This document shows, one piece after another, positions 10,420 to 21,529 of a stretch of DNA of 64,000 nt. Every line of letters begins with the position of its first letter. The first letter of the stretch is position 1. The translations under genes were made by a program, and so were the position numbers. The notes beneath the pieces are model-generated. The model was not told the origin of the DNA and searched no databases. It was given only the letters and a program-made list of their open reading frames with translations. Source of the DNA: Ophioderma brevispina (taxonomy: Eukaryota > Echinodermata > Ophiuroidea > Amphilepidida > Ophiodermatidae); the NCBI GenBank assembly GCA_023653785.1, contig JAMKCH010001624.1:1-64000 (forward strand), given 5' to 3'.

Positions 10420-12030
10420 TGTACAGGGGTCAAATTTTTAAATTTATCCAACCATGTTGAAAAGTATCACATTATAACCATAAGGATTTAGAAAAGGTAT
10501 AGTTTGTACTACCTACAGCCTAAAGTTTCAAAGCATTTAAGACAGTCAAAACTATTCATTATTTGAATCCTATGAACTCTCCCAATAATTTGAACCATTT
10601 TTTCAGAGCAACTTCAAAATTTGACCCCTGTACAACTGAAATTGACCCTTTTTTATTGATTTTTGCTGTTTTTAGCCTATAACTCTGAAACTTTAGGCTG
10701 TAGATATTACAAACTATACCTTTTCTGAATTTTTATGGTTAGACACATAATGTGGTACTAGTGCTGCAGCATCAGGTGAAAAAGGGCCTTAGATCTCTAC
10801 CAACCAGGGCCGGAATAATAACATTTGCAATTATACCTAAAATTGATCACTGGGTTTGTGTAGTTCATGAAAATATGTGATGATGACAAAATTTAAAGTG
10901 ATGGCAATTTGCATAAACCAACATTTTCCAAAATGGCAGCCATTTTAAAGGTAATAGCACTATTATGGCGACTTAGTGTCAAAATGTATCTTGTCTGGGT
11001 CAAGAGGTTCAATCTATAATTGCCGGAGTCATGGAAATTTATATATAAAACTATTTTTCAAGTGACCAACATCTCATCTGAGAATGGTAAGAAAATAATT
11101 TTGGTGTCAAAATGAGTGTTTTCTGGGTCAAGGAGATCAACAAAACTATTCTCAAAACTGTAAGATGAATATAAATAGTGATGTTTATTTGCATATGTCT
11201 CTGTTTTCCAAGATAGCCCAATATTTTAGAGTACCCAAGAGTGTTAAGGTCTGTTCATACTTCCACTGCACTGCATTGCTGTGCAGTAAATTTACTGCAA
11301 TGTTCCATTACTTCCGCTGCACTCCTAATCGATTTGCTGCAGGTCAACTCAGGTCACAGGTTGCAGTACGTTGCAGTAGGCCTAAACTTGCTACGCATTT
11401 CAAGAAAATTGGCATACTGCACCACTAACTGCACCCCACTGGATCTTGCTGCATCGCCAGTTAAAATAATTTTAACTTTGTTGCAGTACTGCATTGCGTT
11501 GCAATACTGCATTCCCTGCAAGTGATTGCAGTGACGATTTTGGTAGGCTGCATTGCAGCACCGCACTGCAATGCAGTGAAGTATGAACGGACCTTTATAC
11601 TGCAATGTCAGGCATAATAAAGTATTCTTAAATAGCTGTGAAAATGTAAGCAATTTTATTGGCTGATGCCCGGGTTCAATTCGTTTAATTGAACCCAAGT
11701 AGTACGCGCTGCGTATTGGTGTTATTTTTAGGTTGAAGCGCTCGCGTCATACTGCGTTTTGCTATGTTCGCGCGCGTCTGCCAACGTTGCGTCTCGTCGC
11801 GTATGATCGTTGCGTTCAACGGGTTGTTCGATTGTTGTCACTGGGTGGTGGCAGTCCTTTCTTGTTGTATTTAAGCCGTAAAGCATCGCGAAATTGGGTT
11901 AAAGATGACCTTAAACGATAAAGCTGTTTAAGAACGAGAATAAAGGTATGATTTTGGGAACCGGTACTCTCTTTACGACGAATTGAACCCGGCGACACCA
12001 TTATTTTTGCCTCTGGCCTTGTTCTTCCAC
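10420..12030 (+). repeat. Tandem duplication, unit 2 (~1.6 kb)
   Basis: Direct repeat of 8779-10419, in the same order throughout. Differences are dominated by single-base insertions and deletions. Unit 2 ends in the palindrome at 11936-12108 rather than a third repeat start. Confidence 0.8.
11246..11596. mobile_element. MITE with AAGGTCTGTTCATA ends (in unit 2)
   Basis: AAGGTCTGTTCATACTTCCA at the left and AGTATGAACGGACCTTT at the right, with CACTGCACTGCATTGC against GCACTGCAATGCAGTG just inside. It is the better preserved of the two copies. It sits at the same position as in unit 1, so the insertion predates the duplication. Confidence 0.75.
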
Positions 12031-12108
12031 GCAAAAATAATGGTATCGCCTTGGGTTCAATTCGTCGTAAAGAGAGTACCGGTTCCCAAAATCATACCTT
12101 TATTCTCT
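11936..12108. repeat. Near-perfect palindrome ending the duplication
   Basis: GAGAATAAAGGTATGATTTT runs to GCGACACCATTATTTTTGC, then a ~20-base loop (CTCTGGCCTTGTTCTTCCAC), then the inverse back to AAAATCATACCTTTATTCTC. Arms are about 77 bases with few mismatches. It could be a hairpin MITE, or a head-to-head junction made when the duplication arose. Confidence 0.8.
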
Positions 12109-12262
12109 AAATCAAATGTTAACCCAGATGCTTGATAATTAATAACCAACACAAAATCCTCAGTAAATCCTCCTTAGAACTTCCTAACTGCACTTATGGT
12201 CACTATGAATGAAAAAACCCAAAACACTGACCACCAGAAGATGTACACATGATCATGACCAT

Positions 12263-13095
12263 TTAAAGGTGCATCAAGAGATTTCACATATCAGGTGTCC
12301 CTAAAGCCATGCTAGGAAATTAATCCCTTCCATCTGACCTGCCTAGGAAGGGTACCGGTACTGCGAAGATCAAGTGGCAGGACAAAGTTCCAGATATGGA
12401 AGTCCTCACTTGTGCTGGTATGCAAAGTATCTACACCATCTTGAAGAAATCACAGCTTTGATGGGCTGGTAATGTGACCAGAATGCCTACCATCTCCCCA
12501 AGAAAATCTTCTATGGCGAACAGAAGCCAGGAAATCATGCACGTCAGTGACAGAAGCAGCATTTCAAAGATACACTCAAGGCTTTGCTCATACAAGTGCT
12601 TCAGCATAGAAATGAACAGTTGGGAAAGCCTAGACCATGATTGCCCCACATGGCGCAGCCTTAAATCTTATCAAAGATGGTGCTGAAATATCAGAATCTC
12701 ACAGAACCAAAAGGCATAAGTTCAAGTCCAGATTCAACTGCTTAGAATTGGGCGGTACTCTGTTAGAGTGCAACGAGAGATTTTGAGGCACCCAAATATT
12801 GTGTCATAAATATAGATTAGACACTCAATAGATTTCTTATCTGGTATTTGGCTACACAGGTGTCTTAAAAGCGATAAAAAACATGATTTTGATTTGCTTA
12901 TAAAACATAGGCTGAATTTCGTATTTTTTCTATACGAAATTAGAAATTTTACAATTTTTTTACCAAAGAAACATTTCTCAGCTTAATCCTTTCAGGTGGG
13001 GATGTTTCTGATGGAAAGCCTTACATCAGGACAAAAATCAGTATTTTGGATTTTTAGGGATACCTGATAAGTGAAATCTCTCGTTGCACCTTTAA
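12263..13095. mobile_element. TTAA-flanked element (AAAGGTGCA ends), copy 1
   Basis: The left end TTAAAGGTGCATCAAGAGAT continues TTTCACATATCAGGTGTCCC; the right end is the inverse (GGGATACCTGATAAGTGAAA then ATCTCTCGTTGCACCTTTAA). Terminal repeats are about 43 bases, bounded by TTAA. A second terminus, TAGAGTGCAACGAGAGATTT, lies inside at 12764, so one member may be nested in another. A LINE fragment fills 12348-12735. TTAA target duplication is typical of piggyBac-type elements; the assignment rests on that alone. Confidence 0.65.
12348..12735 (+). pseudogene. LINE reverse-transcriptase C-terminal fragment
   Basis: Translating the plus strand gives, across at least two frames, the tail characteristic of non-LTR retrotransposon ORF2 proteins. 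KWQDKVPDMEVL at about 12370 is followed by a segment like QLRWAGNVTRMP, where LRWAGHV.RM is the conserved element, then SWESLDHDCPTWRSL near 12620. Stops and frameshifts interrupt it. No endonuclease or catalytic RT domain lies upstream, so this is a 5'-truncated, dead copy of about 125 codons. It lies between the ends of a TTAA element, so it was either inserted there or captured. Confidence 0.7.
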
Positions 13096-13473
13096 TGTCC
13101 TGTTAGAAGGGGACTGTGTGCTTCTGGATAAACTTGTACTCACAAGTACTTAGGCATTGATAATCCATAAAATTGATGGAAGCACTTACCACCCCCCATG
13201 GACCCCAGGGTCCAAATTTTAAAATGCTCCAATCATGCTGAAGAGCACATGGCACTATTTCTCAGATTACAAGGATTCTGAAAAAAAAGGTTTACACTAT
13301 CTAAGGCTTATAGTTTGGAGTTCTTGGATAAAAACTGTAAAAATGGTGAAAAAAGTCAATTTCGGTGTGTACATGGGTCACATTATCCAACAAAATAGGT
13401 CACAGGGTCAATAGAATCCAATAGTTGCCAATAGCTGTTGATTTTATTTGCCATTTTGGTTAATACATTGGCT

Positions 13474-13533
13474 TGAGGATTCCAAGTGTGTGAAAATATC
13501 GGATCCAAAACATGATAATGATAAAATTGGATG
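13474..13533 (-). repeat. 60-bp inverted match to 3541-3600
   Basis: This stretch equals the reverse complement of 3541-3600 with about two mismatches, including TATCGGATCCAAAACATGAT and AATGATAAAATTGGATG. Sequence on both sides differs from the 3.5 kb locus. It is probably the conserved terminus of the hairpin element at 3415-3553 left behind here. Confidence 0.7.
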
Positions 13534-14210
13534 GGGGGGACGGGGGGGGGTTCGACCCACCCAAATCACAAAAAGGGGAAAAAAGGTCCAACCTTTTTGG
13601 TGAATTAAGTCCCAAAAAGGGCCAGTTTAGGGGGTGTTAGGTCCAATTTTACAAAAAAGGTCCCTTTTTTAAAAAGGTCAACTTTCCCCAAGGGAACCTG
13701 CACCCCAAATCAATCCTGGCTATGCTCCTGTCAAATGGCTCATCAGCTAAATGTGCACCCACAAACTTAGTCATCTTCTTAAAATTTGTCTTGTCACGGT
13801 CATCTTCATCACTGATGAACGAATGAACGAACATATGAACCTGGATTGTAGTTATTCTGTTCAAACAGTACAGTATGAAATCCTGGGGGACACTCACATA
13901 TGAAAATGATATGGGTGTAAGGCTCACGCTTCCAAACCCAGGGGCATTCAGTGACAGAGGCAGTGGTGGCGCCACAGGGTGCATGGGGGATTTTGGCCCC
14001 CAATTTTTTTCTATTCGGCGTTTAGGGATCAAAAATCACCAAATATTGGGAAAAATCAGCGATTTTGGGCCAAAATTGGTTCAAAATCTCCAAATAATTG
14101 ATACCGTACTTTGCCCACCCCTAGAATTTCATTTTTACCTCCCCCCCCAATTTTCACTTTTGCCCCCATTTCCACCCCCAGAAAATGAGGTCTGGTGCTG
14201 CCAATGATGG
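13534..14210. other. G/C-run-rich unassigned stretch
   Basis: Alternating runs of G and C with AAAAAGG-type motifs (13535-13690), then mixed sequence with CCCCCAATTTT blocks at about 13998 and 14145. Open frames on both strands here (for example 13649-14032 on the minus strand) have no recognisable domain and follow the low-complexity runs. The preceding 13190-13420 resembles a diverged arm of the TTGTACAGGGGTCAA repeat at 8779. Confidence 0.45.
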
Positions 14211-14450
14211 ACAGAGGACTCAAAAAATAGGGGTCTTTGGGTGAGAGACAGCCAAATTGCCACAAAATAGGGGTTTTCTGAGTGACAATTTTCCAATAAA
14301 TAGGTTTTATTTGGGTGGGATTTTTTTGAAACAAATTTTCTAAAAAATAGGTCTTGTGTGACAGTGGTACATTTTCATGAAGTGGGGTCCTTAGGTTAGA
14401 TTTTCTACAAATATGGGTCTTTGGGTGCAACGATGCTGAAAAAGCGGTCT
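14211..14450. repeat. Degenerate short tandem repeat, ~50-60 bp
   Basis: About four to five diverged units built on AATAGGGGTCTTTGGGTGAG followed by an AAAATT-rich half. The last unit ends CGATGCTGAAAAAGCGGTC. That last motif reappears at 15190-15235 (GGGGTCTTGGGTGACACGAT, then GCTGAAAAAGCGGTCG), so the family extends beyond this block. The open frame on the minus strand (14056-14538) is a by-product of the repeat. Confidence 0.55.
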
Positions 14451-15344
14451 TAACAGCATTACATAGCAAGATATATTCCAAATGAGAGTGCACAAGGCTA
14501 TTGTGAACACTCACTCTTAACCTGTCAGCTCCTATCAATCCTCATTCTGCTCATCTTTCTAATCCTCAAATTCATCTTCAGAGTCATCCTCCTCATGGAC
14601 GGATAATAACTGGTGTGAATTCATCACAGATTCTATTAGATCACTTTCACAGATGTCATCTTCCATCCTTATGACATGATTTTCAGTTTTCCCAATTTGT
14701 GGAAAGTGATGTTTAGTAGCCTCTCTTTGAACAACTTCTTAACATCTTCTAATTTTAAGCCTTTCGGACCGATAGAACGCCTGAGCGTTTCTTGCAAATA
14801 AATAAATACCTGAAAATACATTCAGATACTATTTTGGTATCTCAAATGTGGAACAATCCAAAAGATGAAGTTTGGTAATAATTTTCACGTTTATAATGTG
14901 CCTTACAACTTCGGCAATGCGTTTTCCATGGAAATGCATGTGAATTGCTATGCTGAGAGATCTAGACAATGTCTTTAGGTGCCAGTTCAAAAATGAAATC
15001 CTAAATAATATCCGGGTTTGGAAAGGTTAAGGTCTTGTTGTTGATTGCAATGTGTCCCTTTAACCAAAATGAACAATTTTTTTTTTCAGGCAAGATGCTC
15101 AATTACCCATTCCTTATGAAAATATCCCGGAAAATATAAAATCCACAGACATCAAATTAAAAAAAACATGAAAATATTTTCATTTTGGGTAAATCTGGGG
15201 TCTTGGGTGACACGATGCTGAAAAAGCGGTCGTAAAGTTTTTATTGGGTCCACCATGTAGAAAGGGGGGAACTGAGAAATACTAAAAGGAACTTGACAAT
15301 TCAGGGTGTGGCTTTTAGCTAGCAGATCATGGGTTCCCATGACT
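14451..15344. other. Unassigned stretch
   Basis: Nothing recognised apart from a stray copy of the GCTGAAAAAGCGGTC motif near 15220 and short A/T runs. No coding, RNA or mobile signal. Confidence 0.45.
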
Positions 15345-15560
15345 CGGGGGAGGGGGGGTTCGGAGTGGGTTAGCGCAGGGGTCTTCCCTCGCTTGCACCA
15401 CTGTGTCCCGGATTGACCCTAGGTCGGGCCTGCGTTTTGGTTTCCAGTCCATGTTGGTTTTTGACTGGCCTCACAGGTTTTCTCAGGAGTTACTTCGTCT
15501 CAGGCTCCAGTTTCCTCATGCTTTAAAACTGGGCTTTATTCCCTAATGTATATGATAATT
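15345..15560 (+). mobile_element. tRNA-derived SINE, degraded
   Basis: An A-box-like GGGTTAGCGCAGGGG at about 15367 and a weak B-box-like CCCGGATTGACCCT at about 15407 form a tRNA-like head. They are followed by a tail similar to the CACAGGTTTTCTCAGGAG / GGCTCCAGTTTCCTC segment seen in widespread animal SINEs. No poly-A tail or target duplication is clear. RNA polymerase III origin is inferred from these boxes. Confidence 0.55.
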
Positions 15561-15610
15561 CTATAATATTGAATGGCTTGGGAGTATGATACAAGAAGAT
15601 AGTGCACGAG

Positions 15611-15658
15611 CTAGAAAAATATTGTCCGAGTCAAAGACGACGTACAATATTTTTCTAG
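15611..15658. repeat. Short hairpin CTAGAAAAATATTGT
   Basis: A perfect 15-base inverted repeat (CTAGAAAAATATTGT / ACAATATTTTTCTAG) with an 18-base loop containing GACGACG. It is flanked by GTGCACGAG / GCGCAGTGC, which extends weak pairing. Probably the core of another small palindromic element. Confidence 0.6.
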
Positions 15659-15710
15659 CGCAGTGCAATGATTCTGGATCATACGAAGGAAGTTACATAT
15701 TTATTATTTA

Positions 15711-15910
15711 ATATCAGGCTGAATCAAACCAAACCGTGCGTTGGCAGTGTGTAGTCCAAGAAGTATATCAGGTAAATCATGTCGTTCTCGGTAAAAATGC
15801 CCCGGATGCGATTACAATATTAAAAATAATATTGTATTAATCCGGGGGGACATTTTACCGAAAAGTGTACCAATACAAAGATTTCTTGCACCAATCGGAA
15901 GGCCTGATAT
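15711..15910. mobile_element. Palindromic MITE, ATATCAGGC ends
   Basis: ATATCAGGC at 15711 and GCCTGATAT at 15902 bound a 200-base segment. Its centre is a strong hairpin at 15788-15861, where TCGGTAAAAATGCCCCGG pairs with the inverse reading CCGGGGGGACATTTTACCGA, and the loop itself contains TACAATATT / AATATTGTA. Confidence 0.65.
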
Positions 15911-15952
15911 GAATAATCTAATTAAAGTATTCTTGGTGACACGTAACAAAAT

Positions 15953-16492
15953 ATTAGCACATTTTTTTGACAGAGCGCCTCAATTTTTAAAAAATTTGGA
16001 GATTTTTACACGGTGCAAATTGGTAAATGGCTAGAAAACTATACCTGTAAACTGGGTTTTAGCTCGAAATGGTCTATGTGTCACAAAGAAGAGGAATTTG
16101 ATACTAGAATAATTATTAGACGCGGGACCCTAAATAATTCATGGGCTGTGGAAATGGCCTTCCAAGGTGAAACAGCCGGGGAGGAAATAGCAACATGTAG
16201 TGGCTATGTCATCCATTATTGTTTTCATAGTTTCAGTGAGCAAGTTAGATGTTATGTTCTAGAGGTGGCAATAATTTCATCATGGACGGACCATAAACGT
16301 AACATTCCAGTTTTGCCGTTAAGTCCAATCTGGGATCCCCCCAAGTCTTATACAAAACGATATTTGTAAATACGCATTTTTTCGCATTCTCGTTCGCAGT
16401 TATAGTTTCCTAGAAATTACCAACGCTAACTGTACAACAATATCAACTTTTAAAATTGGGGGCGCTCCTCAAAAAAAGGTGTAATATGGCTT
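15953..16492. mobile_element. TIR element, GAGCGCCCCAATTTT family, copy 2
   Basis: TAGCACATTTTTTTGACAGA with GCGCCTCAATTTT at the left, and AAAATTGGGGGCGCTCCTC with AAAAAAAGGTGTAATATGG at the right. It matches 6371-6930 along its length, including GGAGATTTTTACACGGTG and AACTATACCTGTAAA. The 118-residue open frame at 16013-16369 lies inside and is not conserved in copy 1. Confidence 0.75.
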
Positions 16493-16522
16493 TAAATTAC
16501 ACGATAGTGTTGAATGTGTCAT

Positions 16523-17743
16523 TTAAAGGTGCAATGAGAGATTTCAAAAAACAGTTGTCCCGAAAAAAGTGAACCAAATTCTGATTTGGGCAATCAAAAA
16601 ATATCCCATCGGTAATGTTAAGCTGAGAACTTGTTTCTTTGGTACAAAAATTTTGAAATTTCTAAGTCGTATAGGAGCCACATAAAAAATTAAGCCTATG
16701 TTTCTCTGGAAATATAAGGCATATGCAAAATGACCTTTCATTTTCATTTTAAGTTATTCTGTAAACAAAAGGTAGCGGATCTATGTGCATTAATCTATAT
16801 GAAATCACGACCACAGTGAGAGTCAAAAATGATTGTTCCCAAATATCCTGATTTTTTCCCTTGTCAAAATGTGCAATGGTGGTAGCTATTAAAATTGTAA
16901 AATACTTCAAAGTACATTTCAAGAGCGTTCACAGGAATTTTGAATTTTTACATTTTGGTTTCAGGCAATCATTATCTGCACTCATTTAATAAAGGCCCTC
17001 AGATTTGCCTTGGTACCAGTTCTATTGAATGGTAACTTGAAGCGCAAATTTCAAGTGGGATACCTAAGGTGTGCTTTACATACTCTGGTGGATAAATGGT
17101 TAATAAATGCCCCCAATGGGTATAAACACAGGGCCAGTTATTAGTTGGGATGATGCAACAACAGTTGCCAATTATATTTGACTGTTTAGAATTCTCCCAG
17201 GTTTGGAATGAATCGTTTTTAACTATTAACTAATAAGGCAAAACAAAAAGTTATTAAAAAATACACAACCCAAAACAAGGTTTCAATTTAAGTGATAACC
17301 TTAGTTGGCTAAAGGTCAAGGTCAGACGGTTTTGGAACAATTGTCTTTCCTGATAAATATATTAATTTTGTTAAAAAAAAAAAAAAAAAAAAAAAACAAA
17401 ACAGTTCTTTGCCTATTCTTGTGTTTCTGGATCTGTTTGTGAAACATGTAACCATGTTTGCTCATCTTCTATGGTTTACTGCTACTAAATTGTACACGCG
17501 GCATTTGGGAAGCCCTCTAAAAATGAGGCCATAACTTGAAAATTAAATGCATGAATCTCAGGATTTTGACCTGATGATTAAGAAGTAAGTATTTGTTAAT
17601 ATAAAGTATATAATAATATTCTAAAAAAAGATTATCAAATATTTAATATTTTTTGATTCACGGGGAAAATCAATCATTTTGACTCACACAGTCTCTAACA
17701 GAAAAATATGGACGACTTGCCAAATATCGTGTTGCACCTTTAA
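16523..17743. mobile_element. TTAA-flanked element (AAAGGTGCA ends), copy 2
   Basis: Starts TTAAAGGTGCAATGAGAGAT and ends CGTGTTGCACCTTTAA. Its first ~220 bases are the reverse complement of 12860-13095, showing family membership. The rest is unrelated AT-rich sequence including a ~22-base poly-A run at about 17374. Pairing of the two ends is good for only ~12 bases, so the right end could belong to a different member. Confidence 0.55.
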
Positions 17744-18133
17744 ATTACTAATACCTCCTCCTCCAATGCACCCCTTTAAACTATATTGTAACATGAATTT
17801 TAGAATCTCTATGACATCTTAAAGAGTTCAGTTACCAAAATCAAATTTTGCCAAGGGGTCGTTTGGCAGTCATCTGGAGATAAGAGAGCAGTCATATAAA
17901 GTGGTTTCAATTTAGTTAAAAGGTATCTTACAAGAATATAAAAAATAAAAAAAAATATACTTTGGAATATATAGTTACCAAACATAGGGGTGAAAACCCC
18001 TGTGACAATGGTCATCAAACTTTGATTGGTCATTGTATACGTGGGAACAAACTTTCAAAATGCTCACATTAGAGACAAAATGGTGTCAAATTGTTGATAT
18101 GAGCATGAGCAATTTGGAAATGTACAGTTCCTT

Positions 18134-18206
18134 GATGTTGGTTTAGTGTTAAGGAGGGTCACCTCACATTCGGGTGGTCCAGGTTCAAACCCTGGCTATC
18201 GTTGTC
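18134..18206 (+). mobile_element. tRNA-like SINE head
   Basis: TTGGTTTAGTGTTAAGG resembles an A box, and GGTTCAAACCC at 18182 is a canonical B box, about 45 bases apart. The rest does not fold as a tRNA with a recognisable anticodon arm, and the sequence continues past the tRNA end without a CCA-type boundary. A tRNA-derived SINE start is more likely than a tRNA gene. Confidence 0.5.
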
Positions 18207-21139
18207 TAATCTTAAGTTGAAGGTGACGTCACTGCGCTTCATGCTGCACAGCCATGATCTGCGAATAAAAGGGGGCACAAATCGAGACGCAATGGGGAAT
18301 GCAAAAAGACGCATAATACGTCACTTCACTTGAGGTGAGACAAAGATATAGGTCATACCAAGACTTTAAAAATGGTACATTACGCCTTCTGCCAGATGCC
18401 TTGGATTTAAAGAATGGAGCAAGGGAGATAAATGCAGAGTTAACAGAAGACTAACCCCTTACTGTAGCTTTAACTGCATTTGGCAGACGTGTCCTGTGGC
18501 CTTAGGGTATGGAAACGGAGATAGGACGGCATATGTACCATTTGGAGCGGAAGGGATTTAACTTTTTAAAGAGGATTTTTTTAGATAATTCATGACAGGA
18601 CACTACGAAAGGGCAAAAGACTGTCCGTCCATGCCAAAAACATTTTTGGCCGGTTTCTTCATCTTTTGGATATCACACAACCTGAAAGACCTTAAGGTTT
18701 CAATTGTCAGGGTGGGGGGGCCCACATCTGTCATTCCAAAAGTAAAGGTTGCCGCGAGAGATTTCAAGTACCTATTTTCGGTCATATGTACTGCTTTCAT
18801 AGATAGATACTCATAGACGACTTGCCTTTTATTTGGCTATAGAAATGTCGTAATGTGACAACAAAAGGTGATTTTGTATGCAAAATGCATTTTTGACCCA
18901 CTTTTTTCATTTTATGTCTATGCATTTTATTTTTTTCACAAAAAAAATTCACGTGAGCAAAGCAAAAAAAACAAAAACCTTTAAAAAAAGCACTAAAAGG
19001 ACAATTTTAACAAAATGCATGCAGTGCAGTCTTCCGAGAATTTTTCTTGGCATGTATCTAGTGCCCCAACACCCTATTGAATCAAAAACACAGTTACATT
19101 TAACTGAAGACTACCGAAATTGTTTGTTACAAAATTGATTTATAAATAAATTGTTATCATTACAATTTCTTATTACAGTAAAAAAAAAAAAGAAAAAAAA
19201 AAAAAAAAATTTATATTATTACACATGTAGTTGTCCTATACCCAATTATAAGCGTGTGGTCTTTAGAGATCAAACTGTCAGGTCTCTGAGATTATTAAAA
19301 ATAATACAAATGACTTGTACACTTGCCATAAGGTGGTGACCAATTTTTTTGTCATTGTTAAACAAAAACACCGAATTACAAATTCCGATTCAAAGCGTCC
19401 AGCTTTATTGGAGGCCTTTACATAAGATTGATATCAGAATATTGTTAAAGCCTTCATCATTTTCATGGGAGAGTCAGAGACAAGTCCAATATTTTTCACG
19501 GTGTAGTGCATACAGTATTATGGAAATCTACTGATAAAAGCCAGCAAATTTATTACACAAGAAGAACTAGCTTCACCGAGATTTACAATTACCGGGAACA
19601 ATTGCCAAAATGAAGTATTTATTCCAATGTCAAAATTTCAATACTTTCATCACAGCTGTTTGAAATCTCATTTATTACGACAAAAACCAGAATAAAACAA
19701 AAAATATCAACGGCAACACTTTTGACTTCTTATATTGGTGGTATGTATTCCACTACATCCTCTGTAAAATTCAAGAAATTTCATTGCAGGAAGTATGATA
19801 TTTCTTCACAGATGTCTACGGAATAATGGCCAATAGAGGGTGCTAGAACATACAAATCAAGACCTTTGTAAGCCTATAATGGCAAGATTCCTGCCTGGTT
19901 CTGTTCCTGTTTTTGCGAGGAATCGCTCTTATGCCCTGAAATCAGTTGCCAGCATTGATGGTCACACTGCTTAAAATGTTCTAGAATAAAAGTGACATAG
20001 TCCATTTCTCCGGTCAGTGACATCAAAGCGCTTTGAATAACGCCCGCGTTTTATGCTGCATCTACTGCATAACCGCTACGTCACGATGAGGAAGAAAATG
20101 CTTATATTTGCATGTGCGGGTCAGGGCAGGAAAACCTTGTGTGCATTTTTGGCCCTTGAACATGTTTAAAGGAATCTTTAGTCGGTGGACGTCTAGGCAC
20201 ACAGCCTGAGGGATGGACATGGAATACAGATTTTCTGTTGATAGATTTAGTTCATTAGGACCTAAGGCCCAATAATTTTTGGAGGGTGTGCAAAAATTTG
20301 TTTTACAGTGCCATTTTTTGAAAATCCAATATGGCTGCTACCATGTCCCAAATCATAAAAATCCATTAAGTATTTCCGATAGAGAAAAATATCTCTCTGT
20401 ACTCCGGTGTTTTAAGCCAACGAGAAAGTGTTGGTAATGTAATTTTATCATTTACATTGCAACAAAATTCAAAATATGGCTGCTCAAAGTCAAAATGATA
20501 TCGGAATCATTAAAATGATCTTAACTCCTCCAGTATACCTATGTACGCTACTGAATACAACTGAACACCTAAAACGTGTTCTGCAGGTGTTCAAAATCTG
20601 TTACAATTGATCACAACCTGCAAGTGTTACTTTAACACCTCTGAATGCACTTCCCAAAGCATCGGACACTGAAGTGTTCTGCACGTTTTGCCGTTAGAGG
20701 CTTGATTCCAGTGTCTATAATGCATTTGATTTATGATTTACACTTTGAGATACAGGTATTTGATCACTAGAAACCCTTTTAACTGGCATTTCTCTGTAAT
20801 GGACGTTTTCAAAAATTCAAGAGACAGCCAATACCAGCGCCTTTTAATTTAAAATTAGTAAAACCTACATTATAGTGTATTTATTATATGAAGTTACATC
20901 AACTAATTATTAATAGAAAGGTGAAATAAGTATGGGATAAATAAGTATTTGACCACTTTGACATTCTATCTGGAATTTCTGTTTCTTTAACATGCAAAAA
21001 ATGTTATGATGGTGGACCAATGTGGCTGCCTTTTTACCTTCTTTTAAACTAATAAATTACAATACATCTGTAGTATTTTAGTTTAAACAACACAAAATGT
21101 GTATTAAAGGTAAATTAAAGTTATGAATGTATGTATTTG
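18207..21139. other. Unassigned stretch
   Basis: Mostly featureless AT-rich DNA. An A-rich run (~30 bases, one G) lies at about 19180-19209. GAACACCT and AGGTGTTC form a small inverted repeat near 20562-20595. About 48 bases at 20117-20170 resemble part of the LTR at 26190-26243 in the opposite orientation. At 18742, GCCGCGAGAGATTTCAA resembles the terminus of the TTAA family. No gene was seen. Confidence 0.45.
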
Positions 21140-21340
21140 AGCAAGAATAACATGTATTTCACCTCATTCCTGATATGTTGACACTGACTTGATTGATTGG
21201 AGGATTCACCTCTAAGGATGTTGCTTACAGTCTCGGAGTCCCATAATCTAGTCAGGGTTATGACATGGTATCACTGGGTACATCAGGAAAATGTTTCCCA
21301 CTCATGAATTAATTCTTTCAATTCACCTGTTGACTTTGTG
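21140..21340 (-). pseudogene. Retrotransposon RT N-terminal remnant
   Basis: The minus strand below the integrase encodes FPDVPSDTMS (near 21290), then a segment with VNPP/VNPS and a final NEVKYML near 21150. These match the start of the reverse-transcriptase region in Ty3/Gypsy elements whose integrase precedes RT. Homology stops at about 21140, before any catalytic RT motif, so RT, RNase H and the 3' LTR are missing. Frames shift at least twice. Confidence 0.55.
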
Positions 21341-21529
21341 GGAGGTGACCCTAATTTGTTGTCTGAAAATTGGCAAGATGTCAGAATTGCAAATTGAACA
21401 TAATCATTTCTGTGTTTACAGTGCTGGCTTGTTCAGGTTTGACCTCTGTGATTTCATCATTTGTACACTCATCACTAACTCTGGATGAAATCACACACGC
21501 AGGCTTAACATACTCATCTCTTCATTATA

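Noticed and set aside
14056..14538. 160-residue minus-strand open frame, the longest in the window
   Set aside because: It overlaps a degenerate 50-60 bp tandem repeat and A/T-rich runs. Its composition follows the repeat and no domain is visible.
18134..18206. Functional tRNA gene
   Set aside because: The B box is good and an A-box-like segment exists, but no cloverleaf with an anticodon arm could be drawn. A SINE head is the better reading.
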